Part shown: positions 8,906-17,771 of the stretch, one piece after another
Numbering within the stretch: position 1 is the first letter of the stretch
Layout of the letters: each line of letters opens with the position of its first letter
NCBI RefSeq assembly: GCF_001457035.1
Contig: NZ_KQ758618.1
Location: 558,001 to 622,000, forward strand
Direction of reading: 5' to 3'
Origin: Fictibacillus enclensis
GTDB lineage: Bacteria > Bacillota > Bacilli > Bacillales > Fictibacillaceae
Length of the DNA stretch: 64,000 nt
The notes under the pieces: generated by a model
The model's input: only the letters and a program-made list of their open reading frames with translations
Told to the model about the DNA's origin: nothing
Database searches by the model: none
Translations under genes and position numbers: made by a program

Positions 8906-8933
8906 AAAAGGGGAAACGAGTTCCCCTTTTTAG
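8906..8933. terminator. bidirectional terminator between convergent genes
   Basis: AAAAGGGGAA and TTCCCCTTTT flank a 5-nt loop; it serves both the GlpP-like gene and the convergent HAD gene, whose stop lies in its right arm. Confidence 0.85.
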
Positions 8934-9718
8934 CTGATTTGTAATTGATGGATTTCTTTCATGCTTGGAAGAACATATGAAGGCTTATGAATAGATGTTT
9001 TGACCATTTCTTCCGTGGTAATGCCTGACATCACCAGCACGGTCTGAATCCCATGATCAATGCCCATTCGTATATCGGTTTCCAAACGGTCTCCGACAAT
9101 ATAGCAATCTGCCGGTGTTAACTTTAAAATGTCTCTGATGACAATGTCCGCTGCAAGTTTGGAGGGTTTCCCCATAATATAGTCAACAGGTTTGCCGGTC
9201 GTTCCTTCAAAAGCGCCAATGATGGATCCACAATCAGGAAGCTGTCCGTCCATCATCGGACACGTCCGGTCTGGATTTGTGGCGATAATCATCGCATTGT
9301 TGGCAGCCCATGCCTGGTAGGCATCGTTCAGCTTGCGGTAATTAAATTCCCGATCCCATCCCAAAACCACATAATTGGCTTCGCGCGGAACGGTGGTCAA
9401 CCGGATTCCTTCATTTTGCAGTTCCTCGAATAAAGCGGCTTCTCCAATCACATACACAGCTTCTTCCGGTGTCATTTTTTGTTTTAAAAACATCGCTGTA
9501 ATGTAATTCGAATTAATCACATCTTCAATAGATGCATCAATTCCCAATCCCCGAAGTTTTTTTACATAGTCATTCCGTGTGGCTATGGATTTATTGGTGA
9601 AGAAGACTACTTTGTGACCACACTGCCGTAAATATTCGATGGACTCCTTCACGCCATCCAGGATTTTTTCCTCCACATACACAGTTCCATCCAAATCCAA
9701 TATAAAACCTTTTGCCAT
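8930..9718 (-). CDS. HAD-IIA sugar phosphatase (AraL/NagD-like)
   Basis: The product has 262 residues; the ATG follows CGGAGGTATCGCC. HAD motifs: I, FILDLDGTVY (nucleophile and acid-base Asp pair); II, VVFFTNKS; III, the Lys in MGKPSKLAADI; IV, YIVGDRLETDIRMG. The cap between motifs II and III is of the C2 type seen in NagD and AraL, which dephosphorylate sugar phosphates and related metabolites in the cytoplasm. It follows a TIM-barrel isomerase and an MFS transporter on the same strand, separated by a structured leader, suggesting a small carbohydrate module. The exact substrate is unknown. Confidence 0.85.
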   Translation of the reverse strand: MAKGFILDLDGTVYVEEKILDGVKESIEYLRQCGHKVVFFTNKSIATRNDYVKKLRGLGIDASIEDVINSNYITAMFLKQKMTPEEAVYVIGEAALFEELQNEGIRLTTVPREANYVVLGWDREFNYRKLNDAYQAWAANNAMIIATNPDRTCPMMDGQLPDCGSIIGAFEGTTGKPVDYIMGKPSKLAADIVIRDILKLTPADCYIVGDRLETDIRMGIDHGIQTVLVMSGITTEEMVKTSIHKPSYVLPSMKEIHQLQIS

Positions 9719-9755
9719 GGCGATACCTCCGATACGTATGAGCTAAACGATGCAA

Positions 9756-9820
9756 AACCCCCAGCTAAAGAAGCCTCCAAAAGAGTAAAGGCAAAAATAG
9801 CTGGGGGTTCTCTTCATCTC
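9756..9820 (-). promoter_or_regulatory. structured leader ahead of the HAD phosphatase gene
   Basis: Read on the minus strand, the motif GAGATGAAGAGAA runs into a 12-bp outer stem (AACCCCCAGCTA with TAGCTGGGGGTT) that encloses a weaker inner pairing (GCCT with AGGC), followed by TTTTGC. The same 13-mer and the same nested design occur ahead of the MFS gene at 12004-12069. It lies between the isomerase stop and the phosphatase ribosome site, so it could terminate, attenuate or control translation. I cannot match it to a named riboswitch. Confidence 0.55.
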
Positions 9821-9837
9821 TTCCCTGCGATAGTGTA

Positions 9838-10614
9838 TTACGTCAAAACAGACTTGGTGTTTGACTGATGATTAATGATTTGCTGAAGCGAGTATTTGTA
9901 AGGATTGATTTCATAAATTACCGGCCCGTTAAATCGATGGTTGAACAAATATTCTCCTGCGTTTTTTGTAAATTGGTTCCCGTCTCCCGGGAGTAAATGA
10001 AGGTCTGCCTTTCCATCATTCTCCGATAAGTGGAGGGCTCCAAGAGATGCGCCGAGCCGGTCGATGGCATCTTCCAATTCATTTCCCATGAGATTGAGAT
10101 GGCCTGTATCCAGGCAAGCCTTGACCTGTGTATTTTTTATGAGATCGAGCCATTCATCAAGATTGGAAGCAACCTGATGACAATAGTTCAAATGGTCGGG
10201 GATCAAATTCTCCAGCAGAAGATCAATCCCGTACGGTTTTGCCACCTGATCCAGCCGCAGGATCCGTTCCGTTACCCTTTCTAAGCACGCATGCTTTTCT
10301 TCAGAAAACCAGGCATAACCGCCATGAAAGGTAGCATGCGTCCCTCCGTAATCAGCCAGCCGTTTAATCCAATCCGTTAAAATTGAAAAAGTACGTTCAT
10401 AGACCACAGAATCGGGAGTAGCCAAATTCAGATCATGAAAGGGCAGGTGCAGTCCCACGTTGAAACCGGATCGATGGGCAAATTCCAGATAGTCAGCTGC
10501 TTTACGCTGTTCTGCCAGGACTTCAATGCCTCTGAACCCGGCTTCTTTTAGACGTTCAAAGTCACCCAGATGGGCATCCAATCCAAGTGACCAGCTGTTA
10601 AGCCATTTCTCCAT
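9838..10614 (-). CDS. sugar phosphate isomerase/epimerase (AP-endonuclease-2-like TIM barrel)
   Basis: The product has 258 residues; the ATG follows GAAAGGAGAGAATC and lies inside the end of the MFS gene (17-base overlap). The pattern VGLHLPFHDLNLA, THATFHGGYAW, LLLENLIPD, KACLDTGHLNLMG and ALHLSENDGKADLHLLPG is that of xylose-isomerase-like TIM barrels with conserved His, Glu and Asp metal ligands. Members isomerise or epimerise sugars and inositol derivatives in the cytoplasm. Coupling to an MFS carrier suggests the substrate is what that carrier brings in. The specific reaction cannot be told from sequence. Confidence 0.8.
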   Translation of the reverse strand: MEKWLNSWSLGLDAHLGDFERLKEAGFRGIEVLAEQRKAADYLEFAHRSGFNVGLHLPFHDLNLATPDSVVYERTFSILTDWIKRLADYGGTHATFHGGYAWFSEEKHACLERVTERILRLDQVAKPYGIDLLLENLIPDHLNYCHQVASNLDEWLDLIKNTQVKACLDTGHLNLMGNELEDAIDRLGASLGALHLSENDGKADLHLLPGDGNQFTKNAGEYLFNHRFNGPVIYEINPYKYSLQQIINHQSNTKSVLT

Positions 10615-11962
10615 GATTCTCTCCTTTCAATGTTGTTCCAGGACTTACGTTTAATTCGTTGTTCAGTTCCTCGAGGTTCTTGCCTTTAGTTTCCGGGGCC
10701 AACAGTACAGAAACAATCAAGCCGGCCATGCTGATTACCGCGAAGAACCATAGTGCTTTGGAATTTCCCCATGCGGCGACCAGATTCGGAAATACAAGGA
10801 TTCCGAGAATGGAACCGATACGGCTGACTCCGGTGGCCAGACCTGAAGCACTTGCCCGAATACTGGTTGGGAACAGTTCCGTCGGATAGACAAAGTTCAG
10901 GATTCCTCCACCCATATTGGCAAACAGAACAGCCAAACTAAAAAGAATAACCAAAAAGGCCATGGTAGGATGAGGATTTAATGCAAGAATGATTAACGCA
11001 ATGGATAATCCGGTAAATGACGTAATGATCAGCGGACGTCTGCCGATTCTTTCAACCAGATTCAATCCTACAATAGCTCCAAGCAAGCCCAGAACACTCA
11101 CCGTCAGGGAACCTGTATATACCATCATTTGTGAACCATTGGTAAACGGTTTTAAGATGGTTGGTGTATACATGGAGATTCCATAGTACGCGACCGCGTA
11201 ACAGAACCAGAAACCGCAAACGAAGAACGTCCGTCTGAAAAGAGATTTTGTAAAAAGAGCTCCTGCCTTTTGTTTTGGTGCTGCATCCGGCTTGATGATG
11301 ACTTTTTGTCCTGTGATCTTCAGCATGATTTCTTCCGCTTCTTTTTCACGTCCTCTTGAGGCAAGCCATCTCGGTGACTCCGGGAGTGTAACCCTGAAAA
11401 AGAAAACAATAAGAGCAAATACAGCACCGACCAACAGCATGTATCTCCACGCACTTGCACCGAGCGGAAGCATCAGCATTCCGATAAGGTAGGCGGTTAC
11501 CGCCCCAACGAACCACATGGCACCTAGTGAAGTGCTATGTTTGCCGCGACTCTTTGTGGAACTGAATTCAGACACCAGGGTGGCAGAGATCGGATAGTCA
11601 GCTCCGATACCAATCCCAAGTAAGAAGCGGAACAGAATGAGCTGCCACGGAGCTTGTGCGAAAGCGGTTAAGGCAGCAAAGACGACAAACGCGACCAAAT
11701 CAACCACATACATTGCTTTTCTTCCGTATTTGTCTGTTAAATTTCCGAGCCATAAAGCACCGATTAAGGAGCCGATGACAGCAGACGAAGTAATTAACCC
11801 CTGAAGACCCGGAGTGATTTCCCACTGGCTTAAAATGAGCGGCATGGCTACGGCAATGACCGTTAAGTCAAAACCATCCAGAAACGTACCTGCAGCCGAC
11901 AGCAACGTGACCTTTCTTTGAAAGCGCTTTAGTTTTGGAGAATCCAAATGCTCAAAGCTCAT
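10598..11962 (-). CDS. MFS transporter (sugar/metabolite:proton symporter type)
   Basis: The product has 454 residues and about 12 membrane segments; the ATG follows GGGGGAAAAGTA. MFS signatures: DGFDLTVIAVAMP in TM1, GNLTDKYGRKAMY in loop 2-3, a GADYPISATLVSE segment in TM4, the PESPRWLASRGR motif after TM6 and LVERIGRRPLI in loop 8-9. The PESPRWL and RxGRR motifs are typical of sugar-porter and metabolite:H+ symporter families. It is the first gene of a two-gene unit with the isomerase and is preceded by a terminator-like structured leader. The substrate is unassigned. Confidence 0.85.
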   Translation of the reverse strand: MSFEHLDSPKLKRFQRKVTLLSAAGTFLDGFDLTVIAVAMPLILSQWEITPGLQGLITSSAVIGSLIGALWLGNLTDKYGRKAMYVVDLVAFVVFAALTAFAQAPWQLILFRFLLGIGIGADYPISATLVSEFSSTKSRGKHSTSLGAMWFVGAVTAYLIGMLMLPLGASAWRYMLLVGAVFALIVFFFRVTLPESPRWLASRGREKEAEEIMLKITGQKVIIKPDAAPKQKAGALFTKSLFRRTFFVCGFWFCYAVAYYGISMYTPTILKPFTNGSQMMVYTGSLTVSVLGLLGAIVGLNLVERIGRRPLIITSFTGLSIALIILALNPHPTMAFLVILFSLAVLFANMGGGILNFVYPTELFPTSIRASASGLATGVSRIGSILGILVFPNLVAAWGNSKALWFFAVISMAGLIVSVLLAPETKGKNLEELNNELNVSPGTTLKGENHGEMA

Positions 11963-12003
11963 TACTTTTCCCCCTTTTTCTGTGTAACGTTATGGAAAAG
12001 AAC

Positions 12004-12069
12004 AAATAAAAAGCCATAGCCAAAAAAACATGTACCATGTTTTAAATGGCTATGGCTTCTCTTCATCTC
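12004..12069 (-). promoter_or_regulatory. structured leader/attenuator ahead of the MFS gene
   Basis: On the minus strand GAGATGAAGAGAA leads into an 11-bp stem (AGCCATAGCCA with TGGCTATGGCT) that encloses an inner hairpin (AAACATG/CATGTTT), followed by TTTTTATTTG as in an intrinsic terminator. It lies about 40 bases before the MFS start codon, so transcription must pass it. The 13-mer is identical to that in the leader at 9756-9820. Confidence 0.6.
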
Positions 12070-12265
12070 CGGCCATAAAGCTACATTAAATTTTAGGATT
12101 GCTAAATCATTTATACAATATTCAAATAAGTCTGTCAACTTAATTTTTTGTGGTGTTTAAAACAATGGATTGAAAAATTTTCTGTTGTAAAACGATTAAC
12201 ATCTAGGTATGATTGTGAATAATTAGATAACAACTTTAATATCCGTACGGGTAGAGATATGGGAG

Positions 12266-12325
12266 AACCCTGTGAACAGATGTGTACTGCAAAGGAGCGG
12301 CACACCATTTGGTCATGGGGTTTTT
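12266..12325 (+). promoter_or_regulatory. possible attenuator hairpin upstream of the LTD/FN3 gene
   Basis: AACCCTGTGA pairs with TCATGGGGTT over 10 positions (two G-U pairs) and runs into TTTTT. An inner pairing ATGTGT/ACACCAT with a bulge is possible. It lies 50 bases before the start codon at 12376 with no gene between, so it may act as a leader attenuator. No known riboswitch consensus was recognised. Confidence 0.4.
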
Positions 12326-12375
12326 CGTGTTGTCGGAGGTTATCTGGTTGCAAAAAATTTAGAGGAGGAACAGGA

Positions 12376-14310
12376 ATGAAAGGCAGGAAGTGGCTGATTT
12401 GTATGATGGCATGTGCTATAGGCTTGGGTACGGATTTAAGGTTGAACTCCATTCAACCGGCAGCGGCTGAAAGTGCAATCCCCCGTTTGCTGATCACAGA
12501 AGTCGTTCCGGACACGGACAATTATGCGGGATATGATGCGTTTGAGTACATTGAAATCTATAATAACAGCAATCAGGAGATCAATCTTCAAGGCTATCAT
12601 ATTGCTTCTAGCAACTGGAATACGACGATTGAGAATCCGATTAAAATCGCTCCGTGGGATACCGTGTTGTTTTGGCCAAGAAGACAGGAAGTGAAGCCCC
12701 TGACGCTGGAGGGCTTTAACCACCTTTATTTCTCCTCATATTCAAGTAAATACATACAACAAGATCATCTACAACCAATAGAAAATGTTGGCGGACTGGT
12801 AAACAGTAACAACCAGACAGTCTCCGTTTACGATCCGGGTGGAAAAGAGATCGTAAAAGCAAAGTACCCCGGAAGCCAGGTAAGTGCAAACAAGTCCATT
12901 ACGCTCGGCTATCCGACAGATGGCAGCAACACGATGAAAACCTTGGCAGGCAGCCAAACGCCGACACCAGGATGGGTGGTATCAGGACAAGCTCCGGCAA
13001 GACCGAAACTGGATGACGCGGCACCAGCTGTTCCGGCAGGTATTCAGGCACAGGCAGGAAACGGTGAAATCGATCTAACATGGAGTCCCAATAGAGAAAC
13101 AGATCTCTATCGTTATAATATCTACAAAAATGGCAATCTCGAATATTCGGTTCATCCGTCCAAAACTGCATTCCGATTGTCTGCCCTGATTGGCCATCTC
13201 AATTATGATCTCCAGATCACGGCTGAAGATACTTCGGGAAATGAATCACAGAAATCTCCCGTTTTGCGCGTTCAGCCTGATCATCAGCTGATCACGCAAA
13301 CCGAAAGATCATCCAATGACAGAAATCCCGCTTATCAAACACTATGGGATATTTCCAAGGACGGCCCTGTCATCCCCGGACTGGCAGAGGACCTCGTTCC
13401 CCAGGGAATTGGTTATTATAAGAAAAAGAACTGGTTGTTTACCATCAATTATTTGGACGATGGCCGACCAGGAACACTTTGTGTCGTTGATGCTACTACT
13501 GAAAAACTAGTAAAGTCACTGGTGCTCTACAATCAGGATGGGACACCTTACACCGGACACGCAGGGGGTGTTACCGTAAGTATGGACCATGTATGGATAT
13601 CCTCCGAAGAATCTCTATTTACATTGGATGTTGACGATATTGCCGCCGCTCAAAATAATGATGAGCTAACGTTCACAAATGAAATCCCGGTACCCGTAGA
13701 AGCGGCTTATGATGTCTATGATGATGACAAAAAGATTCTGTGGGTCGGTGAGTTTTATGAGCCAAACGCCTATCCTACCGATCCCTCTCATCATCTCGTA
13801 AACCGGGCCGGTGAAATGCAATTTGCTTGGATGGTAGGTTACAAGCTAAGACCGGATACGGATATGCTGACTCACGAGCAGTGGGACCCTGCAGGCTATG
13901 AGCCCGCAAAACCAGACTATGTTTTTTCCACGATCGGTAAGGTACAGGGAGCGATCGTCCAAAAGAAGGGAATTTCTCTGGTCACGTCTTACGGGCGGGC
14001 GAATGACAGTGTTTTGTATCGATATAATGACCCGATGAAAGAAGAACCGCATGAATATGTAACCGTTGGGGGAAAAGAAGTGCCTGTTTGGTTCCTTGAC
14101 GGGGAAAATGCAAAGCCGGTCAAAAGTATTACGGCTATCCCTATGAAAGAGGGAGCCGTACTCGTAAATAGTGATCTGTATGTGTCTTTTGAATCGGGCG
14201 CGAACAAATATCGGTATACAGGTTCTTATCCAAGAGACCGGATGCTTAAGATTGATATGAAAACCTTAATGAAGGATGACAGAAATACAGAAAAAGAAGA
14301 GCGCCAATAA
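12376..14310 (+). CDS. secreted lamin-tail (LTD) and fibronectin-III protein
   Basis: The product has 644 residues. The ATG at 12376 is chosen for GAGGAGGAACAGGA; earlier in-frame ATGs lack a site. A signal peptide (about residues 1-34) precedes a lamin-tail domain (about 35-175: LLITEVVPDT, FEYIEIYNNS, INLQGYHI). A fibronectin type III module follows (about 225-305: VPAGIQAQAGNGEIDLTWSP, TAEDTSGNES), then a beta-rich 300-residue C-terminal region with repeated blade-like strands (GIGYYKKKNWLFTINYLDDG) resembling a propeller. LTD domains usually bind nucleic acid or envelope polymers. No catalytic motif is clear; an extracellular binding or hydrolytic role is inferred. It is monocistronic. 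Confidence 0.75.
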   Translation: MKGRKWLICMMACAIGLGTDLRLNSIQPAAAESAIPRLLITEVVPDTDNYAGYDAFEYIEIYNNSNQEINLQGYHIASSNWNTTIENPIKIAPWDTVLFWPRRQEVKPLTLEGFNHLYFSSYSSKYIQQDHLQPIENVGGLVNSNNQTVSVYDPGGKEIVKAKYPGSQVSANKSITLGYPTDGSNTMKTLAGSQTPTPGWVVSGQAPARPKLDDAAPAVPAGIQAQAGNGEIDLTWSPNRETDLYRYNIYKNGNLEYSVHPSKTAFRLSALIGHLNYDLQITAEDTSGNESQKSPVLRVQPDHQLITQTERSSNDRNPAYQTLWDISKDGPVIPGLAEDLVPQGIGYYKKKNWLFTINYLDDGRPGTLCVVDATTEKLVKSLVLYNQDGTPYTGHAGGVTVSMDHVWISSEESLFTLDVDDIAAAQNNDELTFTNEIPVPVEAAYDVYDDDKKILWVGEFYEPNAYPTDPSHHLVNRAGEMQFAWMVGYKLRPDTDMLTHEQWDPAGYEPAKPDYVFSTIGKVQGAIVQKKGISLVTSYGRANDSVLYRYNDPMKEEPHEYVTVGGKEVPVWFLDGENAKPVKSITAIPMKEGAVLVNSDLYVSFESGANKYRYTGSYPRDRMLKIDMKTLMKDDRNTEKEERQ

Positions 14311-14318
14311 GAGAAAAG

Positions 14319-14347
14319 ACCAGCTGTCTTAAACGGCTGGTTTTTTT
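14319..14347 (+). terminator. terminator after LTD/FN3 gene
   Basis: CCAGC...GCTGG stem followed by seven or more T residues. Confidence 0.88.
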
Positions 14348-14387
14348 GTTCTGTCCAAACAAAAACAAAAAAACAGAAATAAAGTAG

Positions 14388-14546
14388 GTGCAGATTCTAA
14401 CGGCGGGTTACTCACCGGAAATCATGGACCAGGGCAAAACCGTGGGTTATCAAGTGTTTGGCCGGATTTCTTTTTTCATCGGAACGTTATTTATTGCGAC
14501 GCTTGCCTTTTTTCTCTCTGAAAAAATGATCATGGTCAATAAGTAA
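14388..14546 (+). pseudogene. C-terminal fragment of a membrane protein
   Basis: An open stretch of 52 codons ends at TAA 14544-14546 and reads YSPEIMDQGKTVGYQVFGR followed by one strong membrane segment (ISFFIGTLFIATLAFFL). No credible ribosome site or start precedes it, and it begins 40 bases after the previous terminator, so it looks like the surviving tail of a multi-pass membrane protein, perhaps a transporter. The parent family is not identified. Confidence 0.45.
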
Positions 14547-14573
14547 ACCCCTGAAGCTCAGCTTCAGGGGTTT
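14545..14573. terminator. terminator after the ABC sugar-binding protein gene
   Basis: AAACCCCTGAAGC and GCTTCAGGGGTTT form a 13-bp near-perfect palindrome, usable on both strands and lying just beyond the minus-strand operon's last stop. Confidence 0.85.
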
Positions 14574-14583
14574 GGATTTTCTA

Positions 14584-15885
14584 TTATTTCTTTAACTTAT
14601 TCCATGTAGCATCAAGTGCTTCCAATGTTTCTTTTTCTGATTTCTTCTTGCCAACATAGGCTTGAAGAGCAGATCCAAACTCTTGGCCAGCACCATCAGG
14701 ATATTTCATGAACTGCCAAGTATACGTTTTACCTTCTTTGGAGTACTTCTGGATTTCAGCGCCAAGTGGTCCGATATCTTCTGCCTTTGCGTCAATGTTC
14801 TTGAAGGCAGGGATGTATTTGAATTCCTTCGTCAATGCTTCTTTTCCTTCTTTAGAAGAAACCATCCAGTTCAAGAAGTCTTTTGCTGCTTTTTTATCAG
14901 CCTCAGGAGCTTTGTTGTATACGACCCAGTTACTCGGTACATCTGCCATGAGCTTATCTGCTTCTTTTTCATTGTTGTTCAATGCCATTGGAATAAAACC
15001 AACATCCATGTTCGGTGTGATTTTGTCGATCATCGGCTGAATCCAGTTTCCTTGCTGGATCATTGCTGCATCACCGCTGGCAAATAGGGTTACTTGTGTG
15101 TTGTAGTCAGTAGTTAACGGGTTTTTGTTGCCATATTTAATCGTCAGGTCAAGCAATTTGAAATAATCGTCAAAATACTTGCTGTCTGCGATTTTTGATT
15201 TTCCTTCGTTCAAACCATTAATAAAATTTTTGTCTGCACTTTCCTGATAAGCCAATGGAACATTCAAGCCGTGGTTTGCAAGCACCCACCACTCGCCGTA
15301 ACCGACTGAGAAAGGTGTGATGCCTTTGGCTTTTAATTTTTTCGCTGCGGCTTCCAGCTCAGAGAATGTAGTAGGAAGCTTGGTAATTCCTGCTTTTTTG
15401 AACAATTCCTTGTTGTATGCAAATCCGTAGCCTTCAAGGTTAACCGGCTGGCCAAGCACTTTTCCGTCCAGAGTCATTGGCTTCAATGCATTAGGATAGG
15501 CATTTTTTACCCATGGCTGATCGGAAAGGTCTTCGAGTTTGTCTTTCCATGTGACGGCATCCTGATAGCCAGAGCTGGTGAAAATATCAGGCGCTTTGTT
15601 GGAAGCAAACTTCGCTTTTAGAGCTGCACCACCGTCTGCACCACCGCCTACGGTTTCAATGTTAAAAGTAACGTTTGGATGTTCTTTTGTATACTGGTCG
15701 GTCAATGCTTTAAGCTGGTCGGCAATTTCTACTTTGCCCTGGAACATATCAATGACGACTTTGTCGCCTTTGCTTCCGCTTGCTTTGTCTCCTGATGCAC
15801 CATCACTGGAACAAGCTGCTGTGAAAAGAAGTGACGCGGAAAGCACACCTGCTGCTAATGAAAACTTTTTCATGTTTTTAACCAT
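14584..15885 (-). CDS. sugar ABC transporter substrate-binding lipoprotein (MalE/MsmE type)
   Basis: The product has 434 residues from the ATG at 15885, preceded by CAGGAGGGTAAAATC. A signal peptide ends in the lipobox LFTAAC (Cys25), followed by a Ser/Gly/Lys-rich linker. The body has family-1 extracellular solute-binding features (FNIETVGGGADGGAALKAKF, APDIFTSSGYQD, YGFAYNKELFKKAG). It would be anchored outside the membrane and deliver an oligosaccharide to the MalF/MalG-like permeases encoded just upstream. An alpha-glucosidase under a matching promoter nearby suggests an alpha-glucoside ligand. Confidence 0.88.
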   Translation of the reverse strand: MVKNMKKFSLAAGVLSASLLFTAACSSDGASGDKASGSKGDKVVIDMFQGKVEIADQLKALTDQYTKEHPNVTFNIETVGGGADGGAALKAKFASNKAPDIFTSSGYQDAVTWKDKLEDLSDQPWVKNAYPNALKPMTLDGKVLGQPVNLEGYGFAYNKELFKKAGITKLPTTFSELEAAAKKLKAKGITPFSVGYGEWWVLANHGLNVPLAYQESADKNFINGLNEGKSKIADSKYFDDYFKLLDLTIKYGNKNPLTTDYNTQVTLFASGDAAMIQQGNWIQPMIDKITPNMDVGFIPMALNNNEKEADKLMADVPSNWVVYNKAPEADKKAAKDFLNWMVSSKEGKEALTKEFKYIPAFKNIDAKAEDIGPLGAEIQKYSKEGKTYTWQFMKYPDGAGQEFGSALQAYVGKKKSEKETLEALDATWNKLKK

Positions 15886-15936
15886 GATTTTACCCTCCTG
15901 AACATGATTCATTTATAGTTTGAAAAAAGAATAACC

Positions 15937-16767
15937 TTATTTGATGGAACCGCTGGTAATACCTTTAATAATGTGCCTTTGCATGGAGAAGAAGAAAATG
16001 AGCAAAGGAATGATGCCCAGGATCAAAGCGGCAAGTGCCAGATCCCACTGCTTCGTATACTGTCCAAAGAAGAAGAACGTAGCGAGTGGTACTGTTCGTA
16101 ATTCCGGATTTTGCAGAACGAGTGACGGGAGCAGGAAGTCATTCCAAATCCACAGGCTGTTCAGAATTACAATGGTTACTGTAATCGGTCTTAGCAGCGG
16201 GAACACAATTCTCCAGAATACTCCGAACCGGGAACATCCATCGATGATCGCTGCTTCTTCCAGTTCTTTTGGAATTCCTTTAATAAAGCCGTGATACAGG
16301 AAGATCGTCATCCCGGATCCGAATCCAAGATACATGATGACCAGTCCCCAGATGCTGTTGAGAAGGCCGAATGTTCCGGCTGTTTTGATCAAGGGAATCA
16401 TAATGGACTGAAACGGAATGATCATGGCTGCAACAAACGTCATGAAAATGATATTGCTGATTTTCTTTTTGGTCCGGACCAGCATGTAGGCGGCCATGGA
16501 ACAGAAGACCACAAGAACGACGTTGCTGGCGACCGTAACGATCAGTGAGTTTGAGAATACTTTCAGGTAGTTCAGCTTTTCGAATGCGTTTACATAGTTC
16601 TCAAATTGAAAGACCTTGGGAAGCGCCGAAGTATTGGTCAGGATTTCGGCGAACGGCTTCAGAGAATTTGAGATTACGTAATAGAAAGGAACCAAAAAGA
16701 GCAGGCCGAGCAGAACCGCAAGGATTTCAACAATGAATGTTTTGCCCGTATATTTGTTTTCCATCAC
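15937..16767 (-). CDS. sugar ABC transporter permease (MalG type)
   Basis: The product has 276 residues with six predicted membrane segments. The binding-protein-dependent transport motif EEAAIIDGCSRFGVFWRIVFP carries the EAA...G loop that docks the ATPase. Conserved PFYYVISNSLKPFAEI and YLGFGSGMTIFLYHGF support the MalG class. The start is GTG at 16767, 7 bases after GGAGG inside the malF end; an ATG three bases later is also possible. No ATPase gene is present, so a shared MsmX-type ATPase encoded elsewhere is inferred. Confidence 0.87.
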   Translation of the reverse strand: MMENKYTGKTFIVEILAVLLGLLFLVPFYYVISNSLKPFAEILTNTSALPKVFQFENYVNAFEKLNYLKVFSNSLIVTVASNVVLVVFCSMAAYMLVRTKKKISNIIFMTFVAAMIIPFQSIMIPLIKTAGTFGLLNSIWGLVIMYLGFGSGMTIFLYHGFIKGIPKELEEAAIIDGCSRFGVFWRIVFPLLRPITVTIVILNSLWIWNDFLLPSLVLQNPELRTVPLATFFFFGQYTKQWDLALAALILGIIPLLIFFFSMQRHIIKGITSGSIK

Positions 16768-17726
16768 GATTCAACCTCCTTTTTCTTCGTGTACATAACC
16801 TGAATGACCGTAATGGCGGCAACAACGATGAAGAAGATCAGCGCTTTCGCTTCACCAATTCCGTAACGGTTGTTAACAAAGGCTTCTGTGTAAATGTTCA
16901 GTGCCAGCATCTCGGTTGACTTGAACGGCCCGCCGTTCGTCAGGGACAGGTTGGCATCAAAGATTTTGAACGATGATGCAGTGGTTAAGAATAAACAAAT
17001 CGTTACCGCTGGTGCTACCATCGGGATGGTAATATGGCGGAGGATCTGCCATCGATTGGCACCATCTATACGGGCAGCTTCCACGATTTCCTGAGGAACA
17101 TTCTGCAGAGCGGCAATGTAGATGATCATGATGTAGCCGGCACCCTGCCACACACTGACAATCACGATTCCCCAAAACGCCGTTTTTGCATCTCCAAGCC
17201 AGGCCATTTCAAAAAGTGGAATACCCGTGATTTGTCCGATGGATGCAAATCCTTTGACGAAAATAAACTGCCAGATGAAGCCTAAAAGCAATCCGCCGAT
17301 TAAGTTCGGCATGAAGAATACGGTACGCAGAATGTTTCTTGTCTTTAGCATTTGTGTGACCAAAATGGCAAGCGCAAATCCAATCACATTGGTAAGTATA
17401 ATGGCAACGACTGTGTATTTAGCGGTCAGCAGAAACGAAGCCTGAAATTGCTTGTCTTCCGTGAATAAGTATTTGAAATTATCGAATCCGACCCAATTGA
17501 TATTCCCTGTTACTCCGTTCCAATCGGTAAAGGCGTAATAGATCCCGGTAAAGAAAGGAATTAAAACGATTATTGTAAACGCTAACAGAACAGGGCCGAC
17601 AAAAAGAGTGAATAATCCTGCATCTTTCCATTTTTTCTTGGAAGCCATGGAAACAGGCTTTGATACGTTGGTGTTTTTTTGTAAGGCACCGCCTTGAAGA
17701 TTTGTAGCTTTCGTCTGACTATTCAC
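16764..17726 (-). CDS. sugar ABC transporter permease (MalF type)
   Basis: The product has about 320 residues, first gene of the importer operon (order F, G, E). GTG at 17726 lies 8 bases after GGGAGG; an in-frame GTG at 17735 overlaps that site and is less likely. About 35 hydrophilic residues precede six membrane segments. The EAA motif reads VEAARIDGANRWQILRHITIP, and PNLIGGLLLGFIWQFIF is typical of MalF-class permeases. It overlaps the malG-like gene. A 43-bp promoter block is conserved with the alpha-glucosidase gene. Confidence 0.87.
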   Translation of the reverse strand: MNSQTKATNLQGGALQKNTNVSKPVSMASKKKWKDAGLFTLFVGPVLLAFTIIVLIPFFTGIYYAFTDWNGVTGNINWVGFDNFKYLFTEDKQFQASFLLTAKYTVVAIILTNVIGFALAILVTQMLKTRNILRTVFFMPNLIGGLLLGFIWQFIFVKGFASIGQITGIPLFEMAWLGDAKTAFWGIVIVSVWQGAGYIMIIYIAALQNVPQEIVEAARIDGANRWQILRHITIPMVAPAVTICLFLTTASSFKIFDANLSLTNGGPFKSTEMLALNIYTEAFVNNRYGIGEAKALIFFIVVAAITVIQVMYTKKKEVES

Positions 17727-17771
17727 ATAAAGCACCTCCCGTACCTTTTATTTTAGGGATTCCTGAAATTT

